Of a stretch of DNA of 22,019 nt, positions 14,970-21,568 are shown in pieces. Each line of letters starts with the position of its first letter. Position 1 is the stretch's first letter. Below the pieces are notes generated by a model, which searched no databases, was not told where the DNA came from, and saw only the letters and a program-made list of their open reading frames with translations. Made by a program: the position numbers and the translations under genes. Source of the DNA: CAYRPN01 sp964426135. GTDB lineage: Bacteria > Planctomycetota > Phycisphaerae > Phycisphaerales > Phycisphaeraceae. Location: the NCBI GenBank assembly GCA_964426135.1, contig CAYRPN010000101.1, forward strand, positions 1 through 22,019, read 5' to 3'.

Positions 14970-16166
14970 TCACGCGACCGTGCTGCGCAGCAGCGCGTCG
15001 AGCGCATCGGAGCCTTCGAGAAACCGCATCGCCAGTTTCGGGCGATAGATGGGCATCGCGCGGGGCAGTTTCTCGTACCACATGGATCGCTCCGCGCCGA
15101 AGGGCGGAAGGAACGCGCGCCATTTCACGTAGTCCTTGGCGGTGGTCACGACGCCGGCGGCGCCGCAATCGATGGCGTCGCGCACGATGCGGGTGACTTC
15201 GTCGAAGGTGTAGGCGTGATGGTCGGGATAGATGTGCGTGGCCGCGACTTCGCCGACGTGTTGTCGCAGCGTCTCCAGAAAGCCGGCGGGATTGCCGATG
15301 CCGCAGACCGCGGCCACCTTGACGCCGCGCAGAGCGTCGAGCGCGGCCGCCTTGTGATCGCGAAGATTGTTCGCCGTCTGCCAGGTCTCCGCCGGCCAGT
15401 ACCCCGTCGCGTCGTAAACGTCGAAACCAGTCCACGCATGTGCGGCGTGGGCGATGGGCGGTCGGCTGGCGTAACGAGTGATCTCGTCGTTGAGTTTCCG
15501 CAGTTGTTCAGGCGTCGCGCGGTCGGCGCGAGTGACGATCACGCCGCTGCTGCGCGACAAACCTTGCACCGATTCGCGCAGCAGGCCGCGCGGCAGAACG
15601 TGGCCGAACCCGAATGGCTCCAGCGCATCGACCAGCACCAGGTCCAGCTCGCGATGCAGTTGGCGATGCTGGAAGCCATCGTCGAGCACGAAAGCCGTCA
15701 CCTCCGGCAGCCGCGTGAGAATATCGAGGCCCGCCAGGTGGCGATTCGCACGCGGTGCGATCGGCACGCCCCGGTCTTCGCCGAAGGCTTCGCGCGCCGG
15801 CGGCCCCAGGTTCGCGAGCGCATCTCGCGCGGGGCGACCGCGGTTGATGGCCTCATCCAGTTCCTGAATCTCATCGCCGCCGTATCCGCGCATCAGCACC
15901 GCCGGCCGCTGCCCCATCGCGATGAGCCGGCGCACGATCTCGATGACCATCGGCGTCTTGCCTGTGCCGCCGGTGGTGATGTTGCCGACGCTGATGACCG
16001 GGCGCGGCAACTTCTTCGCCTTGCGAATGCCGAGATCGAACAAGCGATTCCGCACGCCGACCGCGCCGCGATAGATCGGCTCGGCGCACGCCAAACCCAG
16101 CCGCACGAGCCTCGCGCCGAGGCCGCGGTCCTGACCGCTCATGATGGCGTGGAGGAGATGGGGCAT
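14970..16166 (-). CDS. lpxK: Tetraacyldisaccharide 4'-kinase
   Basis: A 398-aa inner-membrane-associated kinase that phosphorylates the 4' position of the lipid A disaccharide precursor using ATP. The Walker A-like motif SVGNITTGGTGKTP occupies residues 59-72, followed by the family motif RGYGG (93-97) and DDGFQHRQLHRELDLVLVD (162-180). A hydrophobic helix with AEPIYRGAVGVRNRLFDLG precedes the P-loop, as usual in LpxK. The C-terminal part includes GIGNPAGF and DHHAYT. It is somewhat longer than the roughly 330 aa of proteobacterial forms. Start ATG 16166 is preferred over in-frame ATG 16142; the leader is a polypyrimidine tract with no Shine-Dalgarno. Its presence implies that the organism makes lipid A. 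Confidence 0.94.
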   Translation of the reverse strand: MPHLLHAIMSGQDRGLGARLVRLGLACAEPIYRGAVGVRNRLFDLGIRKAKKLPRPVISVGNITTGGTGKTPMVIEIVRRLIAMGQRPAVLMRGYGGDEIQELDEAINRGRPARDALANLGPPAREAFGEDRGVPIAPRANRHLAGLDILTRLPEVTAFVLDDGFQHRQLHRELDLVLVDALEPFGFGHVLPRGLLRESVQGLSRSSGVIVTRADRATPEQLRKLNDEITRYASRPPIAHAAHAWTGFDVYDATGYWPAETWQTANNLRDHKAAALDALRGVKVAAVCGIGNPAGFLETLRQHVGEVAATHIYPDHHAYTFDEVTRIVRDAIDCGAAGVVTTAKDYVKWRAFLPPFGAERSMWYEKLPRAMPIYRPKLAMRFLEGSDALDALLRSTVA

Positions 16167-16219
16167 GGGGAGGAGGGAAGAAGGTAAAGGAGCTAGAGGA
16201 GAGGGAAGAGTGAGGACAA
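16167..16219 (-). repeat. Polypyrimidine leader tract upstream of lpxK
   Basis: Read on the coding (minus) strand, about 50 nt of C/T-rich sequence ends in CCCTCCTCCCC immediately before the lpxK ATG. It closely parallels the tract before galE (ending CCTCCGTTCCCC). No Shine-Dalgarno is possible. Confidence 0.65.
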
Positions 16220-16298
16220 GAAACGCGAATCTTAAGGCCACTTCAGGTTCATCCGGCGAATGCGTCCGTCACAACCGTTGAAAACGCAGCGTCCATGT

Positions 16299-16471
16299 CT
16301 TGTCAGAGCCGGAGTCTGTGACTCCGGTCGATTTGAAGCGGCTCAATGCCGCTTCAAATCGTATCGGCGCCCTGCATTCCGGGTTGACCGTGCGTCTGCC
16401 GCGCCGAGCTTCGCCTCGCCGGATTCGATCCGGCTCGGCGAACCGGAGTCGCAGACTCCGGCTCTGACAAG
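16299..16471. repeat. Nested three-stem inverted-repeat element, family D
   Basis: Outer 30-bp arms at 16299-16328 and 16442-16471 match in inverted orientation with one G-T-type mismatch. Inside are two further hairpins: a perfect 14-bp stem (16329-16342 with 16348-16361, 5-nt loop) that abuts the outer arm, and an 8-bp stem (16402-16409 with 16433-16440). The latter encloses or competes with a 7-bp stem (16418-16424 with 16428-16434). The whole could fold as a three-way junction in DNA or RNA. It lies between lpxK and maf and is flanked on both sides by polypurine/polypyrimidine tracts. No protein is encoded. Confidence 0.85.
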
Positions 16472-16515
16472 GCAGGTACACATTCGTCGGATGAACCCCA
16501 CTTCATCTCACTTCC

Positions 16516-16542
16516 CTCCTCTACCTCCTCTACCTCCTCTAC
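16516..16542. repeat. 9-bp tandem repeat overlapping the maf stop codon
   Basis: CTCCTCTAC is repeated three times exactly (16516-16542) within a longer polypyrimidine tract (about 16504-16570). On the maf coding strand this reads GTAGAGGAG, and the first TAG ends the Maf reading frame (16539-16541). Confidence 0.8.
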
Positions 16543-17216
16543 ATCCTTCCCTTCTGCCCTCCTTCTATTCCCCACCGCGCCAGCGCCGCCGCGAGCTTGC
16601 GCATCGGCAGGCCCACGACCGTCGTGGCATCCGCGCCGGCGGGGATGCGCACGTCCCAGCCGGCGGCCTGCTGGTTGTACAAGTTGTAGCCGCCCGCTTT
16701 GCCGCGCCACTGGCCGGTGGCCAGGTACGCCTCCAGTTCCGCGTCGCCGATGCGGCCGAAGCTGACGGCCACGGCGTCGGCGTAGGTGATCAGGTCATCC
16801 GCCGTGGTGCGGGCAGGCTTCCCGGCGGCGAAGCGCACGCGCAGCAGCGCCACGCCGGTGACCACATCGTGAGCACAGTTGAAGAACGATTGGATGATCC
16901 GCCGGGCGTCGTCGACATCGAGCGGTTGTCCGATGAGTTCGCCCTTCGCGCCGACGCAGATCGTGTCGGCGCTGATGATGATCACCGGCCGCCCCGGGTC
17001 GGCGTCGTGGTCGGCGAGGATGTCGCGCAGGCTCTCCGCTTTTCGCACCGCCAGGTCCATCGCGTGTTGCACCGGATCGCAGCCGAGCTCTTCCGTGTCC
17101 GGGTGCGGCGGGTCGGCGAAGGCGGGCTCCGCCTGCGTGAACTCATAGCCCGCCTCGCGCAGCAGCATGGCTCTGCGCGGCGAACGGCTGGCGAGAATCA
17201 GGCGCGGCGAAATCAC
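16539..17216 (-). CDS. maf: Maf-family nucleotide pyrophosphatase
   Basis: A 225-aa cytoplasmic house-cleaning enzyme that hydrolyses non-canonical or excess nucleoside triphosphates to monophosphates. Family motifs: LILASRSPRR (residues 6-15), the catalytic aspartate region SADTICVG (D84) and GQPLD (96-100), followed by GVALLRV and the conserved GKAGGYNLYNQQAAGWDVRI-type segment with a VVGLP C-terminus. The start was set at GTG 17216 because TACAAT (17223-17228) lies 6 nt upstream. The alternative ATG 17243 falls in the loop of a 9-bp hairpin (17232-17252), and ATGs at 17267 and 17285 have no family residues before the core. The last several codons come from a polypurine tandem tract. Confidence 0.9.
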   Translation of the reverse strand: MISPRLILASRSPRRAMLLREAGYEFTQAEPAFADPPHPDTEELGCDPVQHAMDLAVRKAESLRDILADHDADPGRPVIIISADTICVGAKGELIGQPLDVDDARRIIQSFFNCAHDVVTGVALLRVRFAAGKPARTTADDLITYADAVAVSFGRIGDAELEAYLATGQWRGKAGGYNLYNQQAAGWDVRIPAGADATTVVGLPMRKLAAALARWGIEGGQKGRM

Positions 17217-17222
17217 GCGGCG

Positions 17223-17228
17223 ATTGTA
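17223..17228 (-). promoter_or_regulatory. -10 box (TACAAT) of maf, probable leaderless start
   Basis: TACAAT on the minus strand is followed by 6 nt (CGCCGC) and then GTG 17216, where the Maf homology begins. Just upstream is a perfect inverted repeat, GCGCGGCGG/CCGCCGCGC (17232-17240 and 17244-17252, 3-nt loop), overlapping where RNA polymerase would bind. Confidence 0.5.
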
Positions 17229-17295
17229 GCGGCGCGGCGGCATCCGCCGCGCGAAAATGCCTATCATGTCGACGTAGGCGATCATGCCCTTTTCT

Positions 17296-17299
17296 GGAG
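17296..17299 (+). promoter_or_regulatory. Shine-Dalgarno GGAG of the YbbR-like gene
   Basis: GGAG lies 6 nt before GTG 17306 and 9 nt before GTG 17309. It supports a GTG start, as there is no ATG nearby in frame. Confidence 0.6.
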
Positions 17300-17305
17300 C
17301 CGGTT

Positions 17306-18280
17306 GTGGTGGAGCGTGCCCTGCGATTCGCGACGATCACGTTGATAGCGCTGATGGTCTGGCTTTATGCCGAGGGCGCCACGCGCAAGCAGCATCGCGT
17401 GTCGGTGAACATCACCTTCGTCGCCCCCGCCGGCCAGCAACTGCTCATCGAACCGAAGCGCCAGTTCATCAACGCGACGGTTCGCTGCGCCTCCAGCCAG
17501 CTCGAGCAGGTGAAGGACCTGCTCAACGACATCAGCATCGAAGTGACCGACGCGACCCGGCAGAGCGAGCAGAATCTCCTCCGCATGCTCAACACGCACG
17601 AACGGGTGGTGAAGCTGGGCGTGACGGTGGACACCGCTGACCCGGAAACGCTGGCGCTGAAAGTGGAGCGACTGGAGCTTCGCTCGATGCGGATCGAGCT
17701 GGTGACGCCGCCGGACCTGGAACTGGCGGGGCCCGCGACGTTTGACCGCGAGGCGGCTGACGTGACGCTGCCTGCGACGTACAGTTCGCAACTGGAAGAC
17801 TTCAAGCTGCAGGCCCGGCTCGACGCCAACGCGCTGGCGGGCGTGGTGCCCGGTGTGCCGCAGGATCGCGAGATTGCCGTGGCGCTGCCGCCGGCGATGG
17901 CGTCGTGGCCGCATGTGGCGTTCAAGCCGAGCAAGGTCACCGTCAAGTTCACCGTCAAGAAGAAGGAAGAGGATTTCACCGTCAATCTCATTCCCGTCCG
18001 GCTGGACATCGCGCCGAATCTGATCCGCCAGTATCTCGTCGAGGTTGACCCCGACAGCCTGTCGCTGCGCGATGTGAAGATCAAAGGCCCCAGCGACACG
18101 ATCGCGAAGATTCGCGAAGGCAAGGTGAAACTGGAAGGATTCCTCAGGCTGGAGCCGGAAGATCTGGAAAAGAAAATCGAGTCGAAGCTGCCGGAACTAC
18201 GGCTTCCGCCGGGGGTGACGGTGGACGCCACGTTGCCACTGATCAAGCTCAAAGTGACACGGCGGGAAGTGACGCCGTGA
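17306..18280 (+). CDS. YbbR-like (CdaR-type) membrane-anchored protein
   Basis: A 324-aa protein with one N-terminal membrane helix (about residues 7-22, RFATITLIALMVWLYAEG) and a long extracytoplasmic beta-rich region. The N-terminal pattern (helix ending WLY, then a VSVNITF strand) and repeated segments such as VTLPATYS and VEVDPDSLSLRDVKIKGPSDTIAKI match YbbR-domain proteins. In Firmicutes the YbbR protein CdaR regulates the c-di-AMP synthase CdaA; here no cdaA or glmM is adjacent, so the role is open. The start is GTG at 17306 or the next codon, GTG 17309, with GGAG at 17296-17299. It is divergent from maf across about 90 bp. Confidence 0.7.
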   Translation: MVERALRFATITLIALMVWLYAEGATRKQHRVSVNITFVAPAGQQLLIEPKRQFINATVRCASSQLEQVKDLLNDISIEVTDATRQSEQNLLRMLNTHERVVKLGVTVDTADPETLALKVERLELRSMRIELVTPPDLELAGPATFDREAADVTLPATYSSQLEDFKLQARLDANALAGVVPGVPQDREIAVALPPAMASWPHVAFKPSKVTVKFTVKKKEEDFTVNLIPVRLDIAPNLIRQYLVEVDPDSLSLRDVKIKGPSDTIAKIREGKVKLEGFLRLEPEDLEKKIESKLPELRLPPGVTVDATLPLIKLKVTRREVTP

Positions 18281-18325
18281 GAGAGCCTCCCGCCTTTGAA
18301 CGGGCGAGTGTGGACTGCTCTGATC

Positions 18326-18502
18326 CTCTCTCCCTCCGGGAGAGGGTCAGGGTGAGGGCCGGTGAAGTGAGGCCCACCGATGTCAGCAATGCTATTTAAG
18401 AATTGACATCCATGTGTTTTCTATCGGCATGCTGTGCGGGCGCACAAGTTTGACCGGCCCTCACCCCAGCCCTCTCCCGTCCCCCGGTGAGGGAGAGGGG
18501 GC
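18326..18502. repeat. REPIN-like element, family F, with AT-rich centre
   Basis: The left arm (about 18326-18363) and right arm (about 18453-18502) share GGGTGAGGGCCGGT and GAGAGGG blocks in inverted orientation, with small insertions in the right arm. Each arm has its own hairpin: CTCTCCC/GGGAGAG (18328-18334 with 18338-18344), and a 9-bp CCCTCTCCC/GGGAGAGGG stem in the right arm. The 89-bp centre is AT-rich for this genome and holds a third stem, GATGTCA (18379-18385) with TGACATC (18414-18420). CCCTCACCCCAGCCCTCTCCC-type text is known as a dispersed intergenic repeat in many bacteria. It separates the convergent YbbR-like and pilT genes. Confidence 0.85.
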
Positions 18503-18537
18503 CAAGCACCGATCCTCGTCGCCGGCAACGTCACCCT

Positions 18538-19683
18538 TCACCCAATCCCCTTCAGCCGCATTTTCACTTCCTCCGACTTGGGCGAGTTGGCGATCGCCAC
18601 TTTCGGCGCCACGAGGTTGCGCTCCACCAGATCGACCAGGCTGTCGGTGAAGGTCTGCATGCCGTCGTTGCGGTGTTCCTTGATGACCTCGTCCAGGTCG
18701 TGCTCTTTGCCTTCGAGGATGTACTTGCGGGTGGGCGCGCTTTGCAGGAGAACCTCGACTGCCGGCACGCGCTGCGGGTCGCCGCTGATCGTGGGCATCA
18801 GTTTCTGATAGACAAAGGCGACCATCTGGTACGCGAGCATGGTGCGGATGTTGTCGCGCTCCTCCGGCGGGAACAGGTCGTAGATGCGGCCGAACGCCTG
18901 CGACGCGCTGGAGGCATGGATCGTGCCGAAGACGAGGTGCCCGGTCTCCGCCGCCTGCAGCGCGGTTTCAAAAGTCTCGCGGTCGCGCATTTCGCCGATC
19001 AGGATCACATCGGGATTCTCGCGCACCATCGCCCGCATGCCCAATGCGAAGTTCGTCACGTCGATGCCGATCTCGCGCTGGTTCACGATCGCCTTGCTGT
19101 CGGTGAAGAGGTACTCGATCGGATCTTCCAGCGTGACGATGTGACACGCACGATTGTCGTTGATGTACTGCAGCATCGACGCGATGGTCGTGCTCTTGCC
19201 GCTGCCCGTCACACCCGCCAGCAGCACCAGGCCCTGATGCACGAGGCACACCTTCTCCAGCGCCGGCGGCAGGTAGAGATCCTTGAAGTTGAGGATCTTG
19301 TTGCTCACGCGGCGGGCGGCGATGGCGCTGCGGCCGCGGGTGCGGAAGATGTTGATGCGGAAGCGGTGCGAGGTGCCGTCGGGCATCGGGAAGTCGGTGC
19401 CCAGGTCGACCGAACCCTGCTGGGCGTATTGCTCCCAATGTGCGGGACTGAGCGACGCCTCGATTTCCTTTTCGAACTCCACCTCGTCGAGCGGCGGCGT
19501 GTCGAGCGATTTCAGGACGCCGCGCAGACGCAGCTTCACTTTCTGCCCGCCGCGCATGAGGATGTCGGACGCCTCGAACTTCACCGCCGTCTCGAAGTAT
19601 TTCTTCAGCGACGTGTCGGCAAGCGAGCGATGCTCCGACAGGTGATCGGCGAGCGACGGGGCGGCTGGCGTGTTCTCGTTCAT
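18538..19683 (-). CDS. PilT/PilU-family type IV pilus retraction ATPase
   Basis: A 381-aa hexameric secretion-type ATPase that would power pilus retraction (twitching motility, surface sensing) from the cytoplasmic face. The N-terminal PAS-like part contains FEASDILMRGGQKVKLR, typical of PilT/PilU. The core has Walker A GVTGSGKST (157-165), the Asp box TLEDPIEY (184-191), Walker B DVILIGEMRD (225-234) and the His box ETGHLVFGTIHASS (246-259). It is somewhat longer at both ends than the roughly 345-aa PilT; PilU-like function is possible. No other pilus genes are in the window. The leader is pyrimidine-rich without a Shine-Dalgarno; a promoter candidate lies at 19748-19776. Confidence 0.92.
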   Translation of the reverse strand: MNENTPAAPSLADHLSEHRSLADTSLKKYFETAVKFEASDILMRGGQKVKLRLRGVLKSLDTPPLDEVEFEKEIEASLSPAHWEQYAQQGSVDLGTDFPMPDGTSHRFRINIFRTRGRSAIAARRVSNKILNFKDLYLPPALEKVCLVHQGLVLLAGVTGSGKSTTIASMLQYINDNRACHIVTLEDPIEYLFTDSKAIVNQREIGIDVTNFALGMRAMVRENPDVILIGEMRDRETFETALQAAETGHLVFGTIHASSASQAFGRIYDLFPPEERDNIRTMLAYQMVAFVYQKLMPTISGDPQRVPAVEVLLQSAPTRKYILEGKEHDLDEVIKEHRNDGMQTFTDSLVDLVERNLVAPKVAIANSPKSEEVKMRLKGIG

Positions 19684-19747
19684 GGTGAGAAAGATTCCGG
19701 GAAAGAGACACAGGGGCGAATCATCCACGCATCGGTGAAACGCTCGG

Positions 19748-19776
19748 ATGATAAGTCGCCTGCGTGGCCGCGTCAC
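19748..19776 (-). promoter_or_regulatory. Candidate sigma-70-type promoter of pilT
   Basis: On the minus strand, GTGACG (19771-19776, 4/6 to TTGACA) is separated by 17 nt from TATCAT (19748-19753, 5/6 to TATAAT). Transcription would start near 19741, leaving about 57 nt of untranslated leader. It is in the 133-bp divergent region shared with the DUF1501 gene. Confidence 0.4.
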
Positions 19777-19804
19777 GCCGTGGCATCATCGGCGCGATCC
19801 TCCT

Positions 19805-19810
19805 TACAAT
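19805..19810 (+). promoter_or_regulatory. -10 box (TACAAT) of the DUF1501 gene, probable leaderless start
   Basis: TACAAT is followed by exactly 6 nt (GTGAGC) and then ATG 19817. Hexamer and spacing are the same as those of maf. No clear -35 is present. Confidence 0.5.
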
Positions 19811-19816
19811 GTGAGC

Positions 19817-21319
19817 ATGACCATGACCACATTCGCACAACAGGACGCGGTGAACCGCCGGGTGTTCCTTCAATCCTCCGCTCTGGGCCTGGGCGCCGCC
19901 GCGCTGGGCGCGCTGCTGAACCGCGACGCCTTCGCCGCCCCCGCCCCCGGTGCGGCCCCCGGCGCGGCCCCCGGCGCGGCCCCCGCGAACAAGGCGCACG
20001 TCCCGCTGCCCGGCTTCCCGCATCACGCGCCCAAGGCCAAGCGGATCATTTATCTCTTCCAGTCCGGCGCACCTTCGCAGATGGATCTTTTCGACCCCAA
20101 GCCGCAGATGCAGGCCCAGTTCGGCAAAGACCTGCCCGATACCATCCGCAAGGGCCAGCGCCTCACCACCATGACCAGCGGTCAGGCAAAGTTCCCCATC
20201 GCGCCATCCATCTTCAAGTTCGCCCAGCACGGCAAGAGCGGCATGTGGTTCAGCGACATCATGCCTCACATGGCCAAGATCGCCGACGAGTTCTGCATGA
20301 TCCGATCCATGCACACCGAGGCGATCAACCACGACCCGGCCATCACCTTCTTCCAGACCGGCTCGCAACTCGCCGGTCGGCCCTCCATCGGCTCGTGGGC
20401 CAGCTACGGCCTGGGCAGCGAGAATCAGGACCTGCCCGCCTATGTCGTGCTCACCAGCTTCGGCAGCGGTCGGCCTGATGATCAGCCGCTCTACGATCGA
20501 CTCTGGGGCGCGGGCTTCCTGCCGTCGAAGCATCAGGGCGTCAAGTTCCGCAACAAGGGCGACGCCGTGCTTTATCTCTCCAATCCGCCCGGCGTCGATC
20601 AGGACGCCCGCCGCGGCACGCTCGATCGGCTTGCCGCGCTCAACAGCAAGCGCTTCGAGCAGGTCGGCGATCCGGAAATCCAGTCCCGCATCGCGCAGTA
20701 CGAAATGGCGTTCCGCATGCAGACCAGCGTGCCGGAGCTGCTCGATGTCTCGAAGGAGCCGAAGGAAGTGCTCGACGCCTACGGCCCCGACGTCAAACGT
20801 CCCGGCTCCTACGCCGCCAACTGCCTGCTCGCCCGCCGCCTCGCTGAGCGCGATGTCCGCTTCGTCCAGCTCTTCCACATGGGCTGGGACCACCACGGCG
20901 GCCTGCCCGCCGCCATCCGAGGCCAGTGCAAGGACACCGACCAGCCCACCGCCGCGCTCATCAATGACCTGAAACAGCGCGGGCTCTTGAAGGACACGCT
21001 CATCGTCTGGGGCGGCGAGTTCGGACGCACGATTTACTCGCAAGGCGGCCTGAGCAACGACAACTACGGCCGCGACCATCACCCGCGCTGTTTCACCATG
21101 CTCCTGGCCGGCGCGGGCGTGAAGACGGGCCAGACCTACGGCGAGACCGACGACTACTGCTACAACATCGTCCGCGACCCGGTCCACGTCCACGACCTGA
21201 ACGCCACCATCATGCACCTGATGGGCGTCGTCCACACGAAGCTGACCTACCGCTACCAGGGCCGGGACTTCAGGCTCACCGACATCCACGGCGAGCTGGT
21301 GCGGGATGTGATGGCGTAG
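19817..21319 (+). CDS. DUF1501 family protein, Tat-exported
   Basis: A 500-aa DUF1501 protein, a sulfatase/alkaline-phosphatase-like fold abundant in planctomycetes and exported by the Tat pathway. The signal NRRVFLQSSALGLGAAALGALL has the twin arginines at residues 14-15. Family segments include IIYLFQSGAPSQMDLFDPKP, SMHTEAINHDPAITFFQTGS, GSWASYGLG, LFHMGWDHHGG, TLIVWGGEFGRT and GRDHHPRCFTMLLAG; the Asp/His residues fit a metal site. After the signal comes an Ala-Pro-Gly linker from a 12-bp repeat. Members usually sit beside a DUF1549/DUF1553 cytochrome-type gene; none is adjacent here. ATG 19817 follows TACAAT by 6 nt; ATG 19823 is an alternative. Biochemical function is not established. 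Confidence 0.92.
   Translation: MTMTTFAQQDAVNRRVFLQSSALGLGAAALGALLNRDAFAAPAPGAAPGAAPGAAPANKAHVPLPGFPHHAPKAKRIIYLFQSGAPSQMDLFDPKPQMQAQFGKDLPDTIRKGQRLTTMTSGQAKFPIAPSIFKFAQHGKSGMWFSDIMPHMAKIADEFCMIRSMHTEAINHDPAITFFQTGSQLAGRPSIGSWASYGLGSENQDLPAYVVLTSFGSGRPDDQPLYDRLWGAGFLPSKHQGVKFRNKGDAVLYLSNPPGVDQDARRGTLDRLAALNSKRFEQVGDPEIQSRIAQYEMAFRMQTSVPELLDVSKEPKEVLDAYGPDVKRPGSYAANCLLARRLAERDVRFVQLFHMGWDHHGGLPAAIRGQCKDTDQPTAALINDLKQRGLLKDTLIVWGGEFGRTIYSQGGLSNDNYGRDHHPRCFTMLLAGAGVKTGQTYGETDDYCYNIVRDPVHVHDLNATIMHLMGVVHTKLTYRYQGRDFRLTDIHGELVRDVMA
19949..19984 (+). repeat. 12-bp tandem repeat encoding an Ala-Pro-Gly linker
   Basis: Three 12-bp units GGYGCGGCCCCC (the first with T, the others with C) encode repeated GAAP just after the Tat signal of the DUF1501 protein. 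Because the unit is a multiple of three, copy number can change without loss of frame. Confidence 0.8.
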
Positions 21320-21326
21320 CCCCAAA

Positions 21327-21430
21327 GTGGCCGGTCACCAGGCCCCCGGCAGGAAAAACCGCCTCTAACTGGCGCACAGCCAATCACTTGTCGTTTTGCC
21401 TGCCAGAAAGGTAGGACACTTTCCGGCCAC
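21327..21430. repeat. Imperfect inverted-repeat element, possible mobile-element remnant
   Basis: Outer 8-bp perfect arms GTGGCCGG (21327-21334) and CCGGCCAC (21423-21430) enclose a second 12-bp inverted pair with one mismatch (21348-21359 with 21393-21404, GGCAGG...AAAAC against GTTTT...CCTGCC). A short CGCC/GGCG stem sits at the centre. It begins 7 bp after the DUF1501 stop. It may be a decayed insertion-sequence end or another REP-type unit; no transposase is present. The rest of 21320-21568 shows no gene. Confidence 0.45.
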
Positions 21431-21568
21431 ATGGCGCGGCACCTGCCGACGGCGCTGGCGATCGGCCCCGCATGCGTTCACATGCCAAAGAACAGCGCGG
21501 CCCGCACTGTCGGGCTGCGAATGCGACACCTTACATTGACCGATAGGCCCGGGAAGTTACGCCGCGAC

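Noticed and set aside
10166..15007. Reading frame of 1613 codons on the minus strand
   Set aside because: The part above 13636 mirrors the well-supported enolase-family gene on the plus strand. A GGAGG plus signal peptide fixes the true start at 13636.
18413..18418. Perfect TTGACA as a -35 box
   Set aside because: No -10 hexamer lies 15-19 nt downstream, and no gene starts on this strand nearby.
19721..21325. 534-codon minus-strand frame opposite the DUF1501 gene
   Set aside because: Antisense shadow with no family motifs; the plus strand carries the whole DUF1501 domain and Tat signal.
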